Shown here: in pieces, positions 25,326-35,051 of the stretch
Numbering within the stretch: the first letter of the stretch is position 1
How the letters are laid out: every line of letters starts with the position of its first letter
Assembly: GCF_900111305.1 (NCBI RefSeq)
Contig: NZ_FOGS01000001.1
Coordinates: forward strand, 248,001 to 312,000
Reading direction: 5' to 3'
Source: Vreelandella subterranea
GTDB lineage: Bacteria > Pseudomonadota > Gammaproteobacteria > Pseudomonadales > Halomonadaceae
DNA: 64,000 nucleotides
The notes under the pieces: generated by a model
Databases searched by the model: none
What the model was told of the DNA's origin: nothing
The model's input: only the letters and a program-made list of their open reading frames with translations
Position numbers and translations under genes: made by a program

Positions 25326-26828
25326 TTAAAGCGTAGGCATCGTGAAGTGGTTGGTCTCTTCACGGATACCGCTGGGCCAGCGCTGGGTAATGGTCTTCAT
25401 GCGCGTGTAGAAACGCACGCCATCGGGGCCGTGCATGTGCAGCGGGCCGAACAAGGAACGCTTCCAGCCGCCAAAGCTGTGGAACGCCATGGGCACGGGA
25501 ATAGGAACGTTAACGCCGACCATGCCGACCTGAATCTGCTCGCAGTATTGACGCGCGGCATCCCCATCACGGGTAAAGATCGCCGTGCCGTTGCCATACT
25601 CATGCGCGTTAACCATGCTGACTGCTTCATCGAAGCTTGCCGCGCGGGTAATCGCCAGTACCGGGCCAAAGATCTCTTCAGAGTGAATGCGCATACCGGG
25701 TTTAACGTGATCAAACAGCGTGCCGCCAATAAAGAAACCATCACCGGCGCCGTCCACCGCCGTTTTGCGGCCGTCCACCACCAGTTCAGCGCCTTCGTCC
25801 ACGCCGGCTTGAATATAACCTTTGACCTTTTCCAGGTGATCACGGGTCACCAGCGGGCCCATATCGTTATCGGGGCCATCGACCAGGCCAGGCCCGACGC
25901 GCAGGTTCGCGAGTTCAGCTTCAAGCTTCTCGCGCAGCTTCTGGGCGGTCTCCTCGCCCACGGGCACCGCCACCGAAATGGCCATGCAGCGCTCGCCAGC
26001 GGAGCCGTAAGCGGCGCCCATCAGTGCACTAACGGCTTGATCAAGATCGGCATCCGGCATGATCACCATATGGTTCTTGGCACCGCCCAGGGCCTGCACA
26101 CGCTTGCCATGTTTTGATGCCGTGGCGTAGATGTACTCGGCAATCGGGGTAGAGCCCACAAAGCTGACGGCTTGAACACGTTCATCTGTCAGCAGCACAT
26201 CCACTGACTCTTTATCGCCATTGACGACGTTGAAGACGCCATCCGGCAGGCCCGCTTCTTTCAGTAGCTCAGCTAAGCGCATCGGCGTGGAAGGATCCTT
26301 CTCTGACGGTTTCATGACAAAGGTATTGCCGCAGGCGAGCGCAATAGGGAACATCCACATGGGTACCATGGCGGGGAAGTTGAACGGCGAGATACCGGCG
26401 CAAACGCCCAGCGGCTGCATCATCGAGTAGCTATCCACCCCAGTGCCGACGTTCATGGAGTGCTCGCCCTTCTGCAGGTGCGGAATGCCACAGGCAAACT
26501 CGACCACTTCCAGGCCTCGGGTCACTTCGCCTTTGGCGTCAGAAAACACCTTACCGTGCTCGCGGGAAATCAGCCGCGCCAGCTCATCGGTGTGCTCCTC
26601 GACCAGCGCCTTGAACTTAAACAGAATACGCGAGCGCTTTAGCGGAGACATTTTCGACCAAGTAGCAAAAGCCTCATCGGCAACGCGCACGGCTTCCTGG
26701 GTCTCCTGCGCAGAAGAGAGCGCCACCTGCAGGCGCTGCTCGCCAGTAGCGGGATTATAGACAGGCGCGGTGCGGCCGTTTTGGCTCGCAACCGCCTGAC
26801 CATTGATAAAATTACCTAAGATACTCAT
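25326..26828 (-). CDS. iolA: Methylmalonate/malonate-semialdehyde dehydrogenase (acylating)
   Basis: A 500-residue CoA-acylating aldehyde dehydrogenase (MmsA/IolA). It is the last step of inositol breakdown: malonic semialdehyde + CoA + NAD+ to acetyl-CoA + CO2. The catalytic Cys is in GERCMAISVAV. Other marks are the PFNFPAMVPMWMFP segment typical of this family, the KPSEKDPSTPMRL motif and FVGSTPIAEYIY. The ribosome site AGGAGGAG precedes the ATG. It lies 25 bases downstream of iolE in the operon iolC-iolD-iolE-iolA. In other settings the enzyme also serves valine degradation, but the operon here points to inositol. Confidence 0.93.
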   Translation of the reverse strand: MSILGNFINGQAVASQNGRTAPVYNPATGEQRLQVALSSAQETQEAVRVADEAFATWSKMSPLKRSRILFKFKALVEEHTDELARLISREHGKVFSDAKGEVTRGLEVVEFACGIPHLQKGEHSMNVGTGVDSYSMMQPLGVCAGISPFNFPAMVPMWMFPIALACGNTFVMKPSEKDPSTPMRLAELLKEAGLPDGVFNVVNGDKESVDVLLTDERVQAVSFVGSTPIAEYIYATASKHGKRVQALGGAKNHMVIMPDADLDQAVSALMGAAYGSAGERCMAISVAVPVGEETAQKLREKLEAELANLRVGPGLVDGPDNDMGPLVTRDHLEKVKGYIQAGVDEGAELVVDGRKTAVDGAGDGFFIGGTLFDHVKPGMRIHSEEIFGPVLAITRAASFDEAVSMVNAHEYGNGTAIFTRDGDAARQYCEQIQVGMVGVNVPIPVPMAFHSFGGWKRSLFGPLHMHGPDGVRFYTRMKTITQRWPSGIREETNHFTMPTL

Positions 26829-26853
26829 CGCTCAACTCCTCCTGGTGTTCGTT

Positions 26854-27753
26854 TTACGCATCCACGGTTAAGCGGGCTTCGGCGCAGAAACGGCGTAAAT
26901 TTTCATGCCCTAAACAGGCGTAGGTCAGCGGGTGGGCCACAGCGGGATCCTGCTCCGCCTCTACCACCATCCAGCCCGAATAGTCACTCTCCCGGAGCCC
27001 TTCAAATAAGGTGGTGTAGTCGATATGGCCATCGCCAGGCACGGTAAACATGCCGTTCAGAACGCCGTCGAGAAAACTGAGATCCCGATTCCGCAAATCC
27101 GCCAGTACGTCTTTGCGGATATCTTTGCAGTGCACATGATTGATGCGATCCGCGTACTTCTTCTGCAGTACCACCGGATCGCCTCCCGCTGCCACCAGGT
27201 GCCCGGTATCCAGCAGCAGCCCAACCGAGGGAGAGGCTTCGGCCATCAGCCGATCAATCTCATCAGGCGTTTCGATCACTGTGCCCAAGTGGTAGTGGTA
27301 GGCGATTTGTACCCCCTGCGCCAGGCAGTAATCAGCGACTTGGTTAAGGCGCGGTATCAACGTCTTCCACCCCTCCTCACTCATGCGCGGCGAGTGCGAA
27401 AGAGGCGTGTCGCGCTCGCCGTGCACGCAGTGCGTCACTTCACAAAACACCATGACGCTGGCGCCCAGCGATTTGAGCAGGTGCAGGTGCGGCTTGAGCG
27501 CTTCAATCTCGTCCTCGGCACTGCGGGTCAATAATTCGCTGCTGTACCAGCCTGAGACTAACGAGAGGCTGTGCTTCTCAAGAATGGGCCCAAGCTTTTC
27601 TGGCACTCGGGGGAACTTATGGCCTAGCTCGAAGCCCGAAAAACCTGCCTGCTTACCTTCCGCAAGGCAGGTGTCCAACGGTGTATCACCGCCTAGCGCG
27701 GGCATATCATCGTTAGTCCAGGTAAGTGGGTTAATACCGAGTCTTACGCTCAT
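26854..27753 (-). CDS. iolE: Inosose dehydratase IolE
   Basis: A 299-residue TIM-barrel enzyme that dehydrates scyllo-inosose (2-keto-myo-inositol) to the 3D-trihydroxycyclohexane dione, the second step of inositol breakdown. N-terminal SVRLGINPLTWTNDD is typical of IolE, as are the metal-site segments VSGWYSS, IAYHYHLGTVIET, LLLDTGHLVAAGG and INHVHCKDIRKD, and the end FTVPGDGHIDY...VVEAEQDP. A GTG at 27768 is open, but GGAG five bases before the ATG at 27753 sets the start. It lies between iolD and iolA. Confidence 0.92.
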   Translation of the reverse strand: MSVRLGINPLTWTNDDMPALGGDTPLDTCLAEGKQAGFSGFELGHKFPRVPEKLGPILEKHSLSLVSGWYSSELLTRSAEDEIEALKPHLHLLKSLGASVMVFCEVTHCVHGERDTPLSHSPRMSEEGWKTLIPRLNQVADYCLAQGVQIAYHYHLGTVIETPDEIDRLMAEASPSVGLLLDTGHLVAAGGDPVVLQKKYADRINHVHCKDIRKDVLADLRNRDLSFLDGVLNGMFTVPGDGHIDYTTLFEGLRESDYSGWMVVEAEQDPAVAHPLTYACLGHENLRRFCAEARLTVDA

Positions 27754-27808
27754 GGTGGTCTCCGTCACTGTTGTTATTTAAAATTCAAACCAAGTAGGTG
27801 TTACAGCC

Positions 27809-29659
27809 TTAAAGGTTCTGGAATTGGCGCGCTTTGTAAGCCTCATAGCGTTCGCGGGCCGTATTCACTTCGGCGCGTTCGGAAACCTCTGGCACCGCCA
27901 CATCCCACCAGGCACCACCGTCCTGGGTATCGGTCAAGCCATCGGTATCGATAGCAATCACATAGCTACGGTCAGCGGCCTTGGCACGCTCGAGCGCTTG
28001 TTCTAATGCCTGGATATTGCCGACCTGCTCGCTGAGTGCGCCCAATGCGGCCGCATGCGCCGCGAAGTCGGTCTTGGGCGCGCCTTCGTCAACGCTCAAG
28101 CAGTCCTCCAGCATGTTGTTAAAGCCGGGCCCGCCGCAGAACTGCTGCAGACGATGAATACAGCCATAGCCACGGTTATCCAGCACCACGGCAATGATCT
28201 TGTGACCCAACATGACGGAGGTGGCGATTTCTGAGTTGAGCATCAGGTAAGAGCCATCGCCTACCATCACAAACACCTCGGAGTCGGGTTTGGCCATCTT
28301 GACACCGACACCGCCAGCTAACTCGTAGCCCATGCAGGAGTAGCCGTACTCCATGTGATAACCGCGATCAAAACGGGTGCGCCACAATTTCTGCAGCTCG
28401 CCAGGCAAGCCACCTGCCGCACACACCACAATGTCACGCTCGCCTGCCGCGCGGTTAACAGCGCCGACCACTTCTGCATCGCAGGGTAGGTTATTGCCAC
28501 GGTCAGCGGTCACCTTATCGACGGTCTGGTTCCAATCAGCGCGAAGTCCAGCGGCTTGCTCAACCCAGCTCGCTTCTGGCTGCCAGCCCTCAAGCTCAGT
28601 GATGAGCTCCTCAAGGGTCAGCTTGGCATCGCCTACCAGCGCCTGCCCCTTGTGCTTAACCGCATCGAAAGAGGCCACATTGATGCTTAGCAGCTTGGCA
28701 CTCGGGTTAATCATGGCGCGGGAGCCAGAGGCGAAATCCCCCAGTCGGGTACCGACAGCAATAATCAGATCCGCCTCGGCCGCCAAGGCGTTGGCAGCCG
28801 CGCCGCCGGTGACGCCAATCGTGCCGACGTTCTGGGTGTGATCCCACGGTAGCGCCCCTTTGCCCGCCTGGGTCTCGCCTACGGGGAGGTGATATTGGCA
28901 AACCAATGCATCAAGGGCGGGCAGTGCCCCTGAGTAGTGCACGCCGCCCCCCGCCACCAATAGCGGCTTTTTGGCCTGGCGGATAAGCTGAACCGCACTC
29001 TCCAACTCATGGCGATCTGCTGACTGGCGACGCAGCCGGTGCACCTTCTCGGCAAAGAAGTGCTCGGGATAATCAAAGGCGAACGTTTGGATATCCTGAG
29101 GCAGTGCCAGGGTAACCGGCCCGCACTCTACAGGGTCTGTTAGTACGCGCACCGCTTGGGGCAGAGATGTGAGCAACTGTTCGGGGCGGGTGATGCGGTC
29201 AAAAAAGCGGCTGACCGGTTTGAAACAATCATTAGAGGTCAGCGTATGATCGTGAAAGTTTTCCACCTGTTGAAGAACCGGGTCAGGCATGCGCGTGGCA
29301 AACGTATCCCCAGGCAGAAATAGCACCGGCAGGCGGTTGACATGCGCCACCGCCGCCGCCGTCACCATGTTGGTAGCGCCAGGGCCAGCGGAGGCTGTGC
29401 AGGCCATTACCTGCTGACGGTTTAGCGTTTTTGAGTAGGCAATGGCGGCATGGGCCATCCCTTGCTCGTTATGAGCGCGATAGGTGGGCAGTTGCTCCCG
29501 CGCCTGATAGAGCGCTTCGCCTAGCCCGGCGACGTTACCGTGGCCAAAAATGGCCCAAATGCCAGGAAAGAGCGGCTTAACGTCACCCTCTATTTCTACT
29601 TTCTGAGCCAGCATATAGCGCACGACGGCCTGCGCCATGGTGAGTCGAATCGTGTTCAT
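27809..29659 (-). CDS. iolD: 3D-trihydroxycyclohexane-1,2-dione hydrolase IolD
   Basis: A 616-residue thiamine diphosphate enzyme that opens the ring of the IolE product to 5-deoxy-glucuronate. The ThDP-binding motif begins GDGSYLMLNSEIATS and ends in VLDNRGYGC. The N-terminal half has GIWAIFGHGNVAGLGEAL with the catalytic Glu further on (AHNEQGMAHAA). The middle domain has GVTGGAAANALAAEADLIIAVGTRLGDF. Length and order match IolD. The ribosome site is weak (CAAGGCG directly before the ATG). It is 51 bases after the end of iolC and 55 bases before iolE. Confidence 0.94.
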   Translation of the reverse strand: MNTIRLTMAQAVVRYMLAQKVEIEGDVKPLFPGIWAIFGHGNVAGLGEALYQAREQLPTYRAHNEQGMAHAAIAYSKTLNRQQVMACTASAGPGATNMVTAAAVAHVNRLPVLFLPGDTFATRMPDPVLQQVENFHDHTLTSNDCFKPVSRFFDRITRPEQLLTSLPQAVRVLTDPVECGPVTLALPQDIQTFAFDYPEHFFAEKVHRLRRQSADRHELESAVQLIRQAKKPLLVAGGGVHYSGALPALDALVCQYHLPVGETQAGKGALPWDHTQNVGTIGVTGGAAANALAAEADLIIAVGTRLGDFASGSRAMINPSAKLLSINVASFDAVKHKGQALVGDAKLTLEELITELEGWQPEASWVEQAAGLRADWNQTVDKVTADRGNNLPCDAEVVGAVNRAAGERDIVVCAAGGLPGELQKLWRTRFDRGYHMEYGYSCMGYELAGGVGVKMAKPDSEVFVMVGDGSYLMLNSEIATSVMLGHKIIAVVLDNRGYGCIHRLQQFCGGPGFNNMLEDCLSVDEGAPKTDFAAHAAALGALSEQVGNIQALEQALERAKAADRSYVIAIDTDGLTDTQDGGAWWDVAVPEVSERAEVNTARERYEAYKARQFQNL

Positions 29660-29710
29660 CGCCTTGTCACTCTTGTCATAAACGGGAATGCACTTGTCAT
29701 AAAAGGGGCA

Positions 29711-31630
29711 CTAGGCGGCGCGTTGGCGCTGCTGCCAGGCATCAACCAGGGCCATATAATTGGCCAGCACCGCTTCGATCAGCTGCTCATCGCTATACTC
29801 ACCCCGTAGCCAGCGGCGGCTTGGCTCACCAAAGATGGTGCGACCAACGGCAAAGCCTTTACACACATCGACGCCAGCGCTGTCTATTAAGCCTTTCTTA
29901 AGCTCGTCTACCGGCGCATCCAAGCCCAGCATGACAACTCCACGACAATAGGGCGCGCGCGCTTTCAGCAGCGTGCTGATCCGCTGCCAGCCGGCCGGCG
30001 TTTGCGGTGGCAACTTCCACCAGTCGGGCTGGACACCAAGATTGTAAAAACGCTGCATCGCATTGATGAACATATCGTCATCGGCAGCCATATCCCGCGG
30101 CGGGATAATTTCCAGCAATAATTCATTGCCCGACTCGGCACAGGCGCGATAAAGCTCCATCACTTGCCTTTCCTGGACTTGCCGCAGGGCCATTTGATCT
30201 TCCGGGTGGTAGAAAACAAGGCACTTGACGATATGTTCCTTAGGCCACTGCTGAAGGCGTGAGCCGATACTGCGCCCGCCTTCCAGCTCGATGGGCCGGG
30301 AGCTAGGCAGCTCCACCGGCCTGGCGATCCACCAGCCTCGTCCGGTGACATCGTTAAGCGCATCCTGGCCGTAGGTATCATCAATCAATACCCCCACGCG
30401 GCTGTTTCCCAATTGCTCGCTACCACGCTCTGTCGCTTTCACCAGCAGCTGCTTCAAGTAGGGAATTCTGGCGACATCGCCACCTTCTTCACGGGCCATA
30501 TCAAAGAGCTGTTTGCGGTGATCAAACGCCATAATGCACAGATCATCCCATTGCTGGGGATTCCTTTGAGTGGTCACGCGATGCAGGTAATTAAGCCGGG
30601 TATCCAGGTCTGGACGGGCAATGGACTCCGCTCTGGAAAGGTAATCGTCAAGCTCTTCGGCACTGGGAATCGCCGGCGCACAGCCGTGGCGGGAGACCAC
30701 AAGCGCCCCACAAGCGTTAGCATACCCACAGCTGCGCTCGTGAGGTTCATTACGCAGCCAGCCTCGCAAGAAGCCGCTCATAAAGGCATCGCCTGCCCCC
30801 AGGACATTAAGTACATCGACGCGTACGCCAGTATGTACTTCGAAATGGGCTTCACTGTCAGGGATATCGCCATCGAGCACGGTACACCCCTGGGCGCCGA
30901 GCTTGAGCACGATAGTAGCGTCCGTCAGCTCTCGAATGCGCTTCAGTGCCGTAATGGTATCGGTACTACCGCCCGCGATATGCACCTCCTCTTCGGTGCC
31001 TACCACCAGATCGAGGTCGGGCAGAATGGTCTGTAAATGGCGACTAACCCCTTCATCAGAAATAAACCGGGTTTCTCCATCGCCCAACGTGGTTAACCCC
31101 CACAGCACCGGGCGGTAGTCGATATCCAGAATGACCTTTGTACCTGCCGCTTTGGCGTACTCGATCGCCGTTTTGCTGGTCTTGTAGGTTTGTTCTGTTG
31201 AGAAGTGCGTGCCGGTAATCAGTAGCGCGTTGCTAGAGGCAATAAATTCGGGCTCGAAGTCACCACTGTCAACGGCCATATCGGCACAGTCATTGCGGTA
31301 AAAGATCAGCGGGAACGTATCGCGATCTTTAATACCCAGCACCACCATTCCCGTTAGCCGCTCTTTATCCGTCACCACATGGCTGGTATCCACACCGGCT
31401 CTAGCCAGCTCTTCGCGTACGAAGCGACCCATATGTTCATCACCCACGCGGGTCAACATCGCTGTTTTAAGCCCCATGCGGGCCGTTCCATAGGCGATAT
31501 TGGCCGATGAGCCCCCCAGGTATTTGGCAAAGCTGCTCATATCCTCCAAGCGGCTACCCACCTGGTTGCCGTATAAGTCAACAGCCGCTCGACCGAGGCA
31601 GATTAGATCCAGTGTCTTGGTCTTATTCAT
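29711..31630 (-). CDS. iolC: 5-dehydro-2-deoxygluconokinase IolC fused to a DUF2090 (IolJ-like) domain
   Basis: A 639-residue two-domain protein. Residues ~8-320 are a PfkB sugar kinase (GRAAVDLYG, GGSSANIAYGTARMG, catalytic VLGAGDAFMSGF) that phosphorylates 2-deoxy-5-keto-gluconate. Residues ~335-635 are a DUF2090 domain (LCIMAFDHRKQLFD, LIDDTYG, GVVMLGLDAP, KGFAVGRTIF), an aldolase-like TIM barrel. No separate iolJ is in the locus, so this domain probably splits the phosphorylated product to dihydroxyacetone phosphate and malonic semialdehyde. The ATG at 31630, after AGGATG, is chosen over the open frame at 31717. It is the first gene of the operon behind the operator at 31744. Confidence 0.92.
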   Translation of the reverse strand: MNKTKTLDLICLGRAAVDLYGNQVGSRLEDMSSFAKYLGGSSANIAYGTARMGLKTAMLTRVGDEHMGRFVREELARAGVDTSHVVTDKERLTGMVVLGIKDRDTFPLIFYRNDCADMAVDSGDFEPEFIASSNALLITGTHFSTEQTYKTSKTAIEYAKAAGTKVILDIDYRPVLWGLTTLGDGETRFISDEGVSRHLQTILPDLDLVVGTEEEVHIAGGSTDTITALKRIRELTDATIVLKLGAQGCTVLDGDIPDSEAHFEVHTGVRVDVLNVLGAGDAFMSGFLRGWLRNEPHERSCGYANACGALVVSRHGCAPAIPSAEELDDYLSRAESIARPDLDTRLNYLHRVTTQRNPQQWDDLCIMAFDHRKQLFDMAREEGGDVARIPYLKQLLVKATERGSEQLGNSRVGVLIDDTYGQDALNDVTGRGWWIARPVELPSSRPIELEGGRSIGSRLQQWPKEHIVKCLVFYHPEDQMALRQVQERQVMELYRACAESGNELLLEIIPPRDMAADDDMFINAMQRFYNLGVQPDWWKLPPQTPAGWQRISTLLKARAPYCRGVVMLGLDAPVDELKKGLIDSAGVDVCKGFAVGRTIFGEPSRRWLRGEYSDEQLIEAVLANYMALVDAWQQRQRAA

Positions 31631-31740
31631 GGCATCACATCCTACGTGTAGCCAGTCCCTCACCCACTGACACTTGTATAAGAAGCAGCGTTGCCGTGGC
31701 GTTTCAGGAATGGGCATTGTTATTAGCGAGTGTGGATTTC

Positions 31741-31801
31741 AATATAGAATTTATATTCCAAATAATCAATATTTGAAACATGCAATCCATAATGCTTTGG
31801 T
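31741..31801 (-). promoter_or_regulatory. Promoter and putative IolR operator of the iolC operon
   Basis: The core GAATTTATATTC (31747-31758) is the same palindrome as before the NCS1 gene. On the minus strand, -35 TTGATT (31764-31769), a 17-base spacer and -10 TATATT (31741-31746) form a candidate promoter whose spacer holds the whole operator. The ACCAAAGCAT box lies upstream (31792-31801), as in two other iol promoters. Confidence 0.6.
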
Positions 31802-31830
31802 TGTACGCACAGCAAAAAATGATGACTTAT

Positions 31831-31860
31831 AAAAAAGGCTCCGTGCATAGCAACGGAGCC
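31831..31860 (-). terminator. Terminator of the iolI-iolH-iolG unit
   Basis: A stem GGCTCCGT/ACGGAGCC with an 8-base loop, followed on the minus strand by six T residues, lies about 20 bases after the iolG stop. It separates this unit from the iolC promoter just downstream. Confidence 0.88.
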
Positions 31861-31881
31861 GTATATGAGGCGCGCTAAGCG

Positions 31882-32892
31882 TTATGCGTAAAACGCCGGT
31901 CGCTCAGGCATATCAATTTGTTCAATGGCGCCACTCTCCTGTGCTTTGACACACACATCGCCTGCAATGGCGGCCGCATATCCGTCCCAGGATGAAGGCC
32001 CCTTCAACTCACCAGTGGCGACACCATCAATAAACGCTTGCAGCTCGACGTCAAACGCCTCACCGAAACGTTTTTTCCAATCCATGAGAATCTCATTGGA
32101 GCGCTGGCCAGCCTGACGAAGCTGCAGCGATTGAGGTTCTGGTAGCCGGGCAATCCCCTCTTCACCCACAACGTCACATTGAATGTCATAACCGTACTTG
32201 CAGTTCACAAACACTTCGACGTCAATTCGCACGCCTTTGACGGTCTCAAGCAGCACGATCTGAGGGTCTTCCACTTTGCTATGAGCATGGCGCGTCTTGC
32301 GGGGAAAGAGCACCTGAGCACTTTTGTAGTCGTCGTCCAGCAGCCAGCGGAACGTATCCAGCTCGTGAATCAGCGTGTCGTGAATCGCCATGGGCGTCAC
32401 GTAACGCTCAGGCACTTCTGGGTTGCGATGGGCCGCATGCACGATCAACGGCTCACCCAGTCGGTTGCCATCGATCGCCGCTTTCATCATCTGATAGCCG
32501 CTGTCGTAGCGGCGCATAAAGCCAACCTGGACGAGTCGCTTGCCTGCCTGTATTTCGGCATCAATGATATGGCGACAACCCTCAGCAGTGGTCGCCAGGG
32601 GTTTCTCGCAAAAAACCGGCTTGCCTGCATTGATAGCGGCCAATACATACTCTTCGTGGGTTGGCCCCCATGACGTCACCATCACGGCATCAACGTTGTC
32701 GGCACTAATCAGCGCCTGACCATCTTCATAAACCTGTGCTTCGACACCCAGCCGATCCACCACTGCTCGGGCTTGATCGAGGTTAACGTCAGTGACCGCG
32801 ACAATCTCGCCTCCGGTCAGCTGCTGAGTGATACGGCGCGCATGTTCTTCACCGATCATGCCGGTGCCGATGATTCCTATTTTGACAGACAT
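31882..32892 (-). CDS. iolG: myo-Inositol 2-dehydrogenase IolG
   Basis: A 336-residue NAD-dependent Gfo/Idh/MocA enzyme that oxidises myo-inositol to scyllo-inosose, the first pathway step. The Rossmann motif is [16 protein letters not shown], the catalytic Lys is in [11 protein letters not shown], and the Asp/His active pair lies in [33 protein letters not shown] is also typical of IolG. The length matches. A GAGG ribosome site precedes the ATG. It is the last gene of the unit starting at 34669 and lies 14 bases after the IolH-like gene. Confidence 0.93.
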   Translation of the reverse strand: MSVKIGIIGTGMIGEEHARRITQQLTGGEIVAVTDVNLDQARAVVDRLGVEAQVYEDGQALISADNVDAVMVTSWGPTHEEYVLAAINAGKPVFCEKPLATTAEGCRHIIDAEIQAGKRLVQVGFMRRYDSGYQMMKAAIDGNRLGEPLIVHAAHRNPEVPERYVTPMAIHDTLIHELDTFRWLLDDDYKSAQVLFPRKTRHAHSKVEDPQIVLLETVKGVRIDVEVFVNCKYGYDIQCDVVGEEGIARLPEPQSLQLRQAGQRSNEILMDWKKRFGEAFDVELQAFIDGVATGELKGPSSWDGYAAAIAGDVCVKAQESGAIEQIDMPERPAFYA

Positions 32893-32906
32893 CGTTGTTT
32901 TCCTCG

Positions 32907-33809
32907 TTATTTCCAGTATTTGTCAACGTAGCTCTGAATCTCGCCGCGCATGAAACGAGATGACTCTTCAGCTTTTTCTTCCCAAGCAAACACACAGGAG
33001 GTCATGATGCCGTCGAAGCCCACATCTGCGAGGGTTTTAAAGAAAAGGTCCCAGTTCACTTCACCTTCACCGATGTTAAGGTGCTGATGGACGCGAGCAG
33101 TGGAGCCTGGCGGGTTGATGATATAGCGCAGACCAGACGACGCTTTGTGGTTGAAGGTATCGGCCACATGAACGTGCGCCAGAACGGGAGCGCAGTCACG
33201 GATCATTTGCTCCATGTCATCACCGAAATGAAACGTATGGGGTGCGCAATAAAGGAATTTGACGTTGTTGGAATTAACTGTCCGAATCATGTCAACTGCC
33301 GGGTGAAGCGTTTCCACGAAATCGTCCGGGTGCGGCTCAACATTGAGCTGAATACCCTCACGTTCAAAGATCGGTACGAGTTCCTCCATGGATCGCCACC
33401 ATGAAGCTTCACTAGATTCAGTGGTTGCCCCACCCTGGCAGCAACTGGAGCAACTGCCTCGCTCAGGATGTGGACCCCGGCCCATCTCGGAATTCATGGT
33501 ATCGACGCCAAGCTCCACAGCGATTTCAATGGCTTTTTTCCAGTACTTAATCGCTGCTTGGCGCTCATCTTCGTGAGGGCTTGCCCAACGATACATAGGC
33601 AGCAAAGAAGACAACTGAACGCCATGATCTTTAAGCGACTTCTTAAACGATTGTAGCCGCTCGGGGTAAACGCGCGGATGTACAAACCAATCCAGAAAAT
33701 CCGCACGCGGCGAAAGCTCAATATATTCATACCCCAAGTCAGCCGCTAAGCGAGGCAAATCATCAAGAGGCACATGACGGTGCATGAACGGATCCAAGGC
33801 GATTTTCAT
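32907..33809 (-). CDS. IolH-like TIM-barrel sugar isomerase/epimerase family protein
   Basis: A 300-residue protein of the xylose-isomerase-like TIM barrel (AP endonuclease 2) family. It opens [20 protein letters not shown] and [14 protein letters not shown], which resembles IolH. Candidate metal ligands are [10 protein letters not shown] (Glu, His), [14 protein letters not shown] and [13 protein letters not shown]. After [14 protein letters not shown] comes a Cys-rich loop with CSSCC, then [13 protein letters not shown], which I do not remember from classical IolH. The exact reaction of IolH-type proteins is not well established. It lies between the IolI-like gene and iolG in one operon. Confidence 0.75.
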   Translation of the reverse strand: MKIALDPFMHRHVPLDDLPRLAADLGYEYIELSPRADFLDWFVHPRVYPERLQSFKKSLKDHGVQLSSLLPMYRWASPHEDERQAAIKYWKKAIEIAVELGVDTMNSEMGRGPHPERGSCSSCCQGGATTESSEASWWRSMEELVPIFEREGIQLNVEPHPDDFVETLHPAVDMIRTVNSNNVKFLYCAPHTFHFGDDMEQMIRDCAPVLAHVHVADTFNHKASSGLRYIINPPGSTARVHQHLNIGEGEVNWDLFFKTLADVGFDGIMTSCVFAWEEKAEESSRFMRGEIQSYVDKYWK

Positions 33810-33847
33810 AGTAATAAGCCCTACCTGTCTTAGTTGTTGTATCAGCG

Positions 33848-34669
33848 TTACAAGCTGGACTGAATGAACGCCATGCTGTCGCGTAGCTCAGCAATGGGGT
33901 CCTCCAGCGTGTGTACCGATTTGGCAAAAGGTTCAAAAGAGATGTACCCCTCATACCCTTCACTCAGTAATTGACGTAATTGCGCGACATTATCGAGACG
34001 GTCACGCCCGCCAACCAGCACACGATGGTCGTCCAGCATATCCTCGAAGGTAATGTTGGAATCATCCAGGCCTGAAATGTGTACTAATCCTGTACTCTCT
34101 GTAAAAAACTCGGTTTCACCGGCACCTTTATGATGGAAAGTATCGTGTACTAATGAAAAGCGAGAGCCTAGGTTAAGCGCCTTAATGGCATCGACCACCT
34201 CACGCTTGGTGCGCAACGTGGAAATAGGAAAACCCAGAGGCTCAACAAAGCCCTGTATATTGTAACGTCCTAAAATTATATCCAGAGCGCTAAGTGCTTG
34301 TTCGAGATTTGCTTGCTTTTCTTTCCCACTAGCGTTGGTGTCTGCGTCTACCAAAGGGCAAAGCACCAACCCATGACCACCGGCAGCATAAACCTGCTGA
34401 GCCAAAGCCTCTGCCTGACTCGCACGCTCATCGTTCCATACATTAAAAGGATAAAGCGCATTGATACTTAGCACGTGAATACCCATTTCATGCGCTAACT
34501 CACCCGCGCGTCTTGCGGCATCAAGGTCGAGGATGCTGTTCGCTCCCACGTCATTACGTAACTCAACAGCCCCTACGCCCATTTCGACGGCGGCTTCAAT
34601 AAGCTGCTGAGGTGACCAGCGCGGGTTCACCATATGATTAAGCGAAAACATTGGGGACTGCTTCACCAT
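33848..34669 (-). CDS. iolI: IolI-like inosose isomerase (TIM barrel)
   Basis: A 273-residue TIM-barrel protein close in pattern to IolI, which interconverts 2-keto-myo-inositol and 1-keto-D-chiro-inositol. Visible are LSINALYPFN, LVLCPLVDADTN, FVEPLGFPISTLRTKREV (metal-site Glu), FSLVHDTFHHKGAG (Asp/His) and VHISGLDDSNITFEDM. GGAGGT precedes the ATG. It is the first gene of the iolI-iolH-iolG unit, behind an IolR-type palindrome. The assignment rests on motif order and context; another keto-inositol isomerase is possible. Confidence 0.75.
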   Translation of the reverse strand: MVKQSPMFSLNHMVNPRWSPQQLIEAAVEMGVGAVELRNDVGANSILDLDAARRAGELAHEMGIHVLSINALYPFNVWNDERASQAEALAQQVYAAGGHGLVLCPLVDADTNASGKEKQANLEQALSALDIILGRYNIQGFVEPLGFPISTLRTKREVVDAIKALNLGSRFSLVHDTFHHKGAGETEFFTESTGLVHISGLDDSNITFEDMLDDHRVLVGGRDRLDNVAQLRQLLSEGYEGYISFEPFAKSVHTLEDPIAELRDSMAFIQSSL

Positions 34670-35051
34670 GACGACCTCCGGTGTTCGTTATATTGTTGGG
34701 AACCCCAGCGTTTAGGTTTGTATCTACCTAAAAACTGACAGGATTGTTTCGGACACTAGAATAAAAATTCTATTCAATCAACAAACAGAATATTCGATCT
34801 CTATCGACCACTAACCATATATCTAAATTTTATCAGCAAAATCAAAAATTTATATTCAAAAAAAGCATCGGCAAATATTGCCATACTCGACTAAAGCAGC
34901 AATTCAAAGCATCGTTGGTATTTGCTTTACCGTACTTATTGGTCAACGTTAGGGTTCTATACCAAGGAATGGATAGAATTTTTATTCTCTATTCATTACG
35001 CTGTTCATTCAAAAAAATGCATTCCAAGACGCGACCCGCAAGGCGGAGACT
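34670..35051. promoter_or_regulatory. Divergent control region between iolI and iolR
   Basis: This AT-rich region of ~380 bp holds two full GAAT-N4-ATTC palindromes: GAATAAAAATTC at 34759-34770, on the iolI side, and GAATTTTTATTC at 34976-34987, on the iolR side. A perfect GAATATTC lies at 34788-34795. On the minus strand TTGATT (34776-34781) with a 17-base spacer and TAGTGT (34753-34758) repeats the geometry of the iolC promoter. On the iolR side ACCAAGGAATGG (34961-34972) resembles the ACCAAAG box. IolR therefore probably controls both this operon and itself. Confidence 0.6.
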
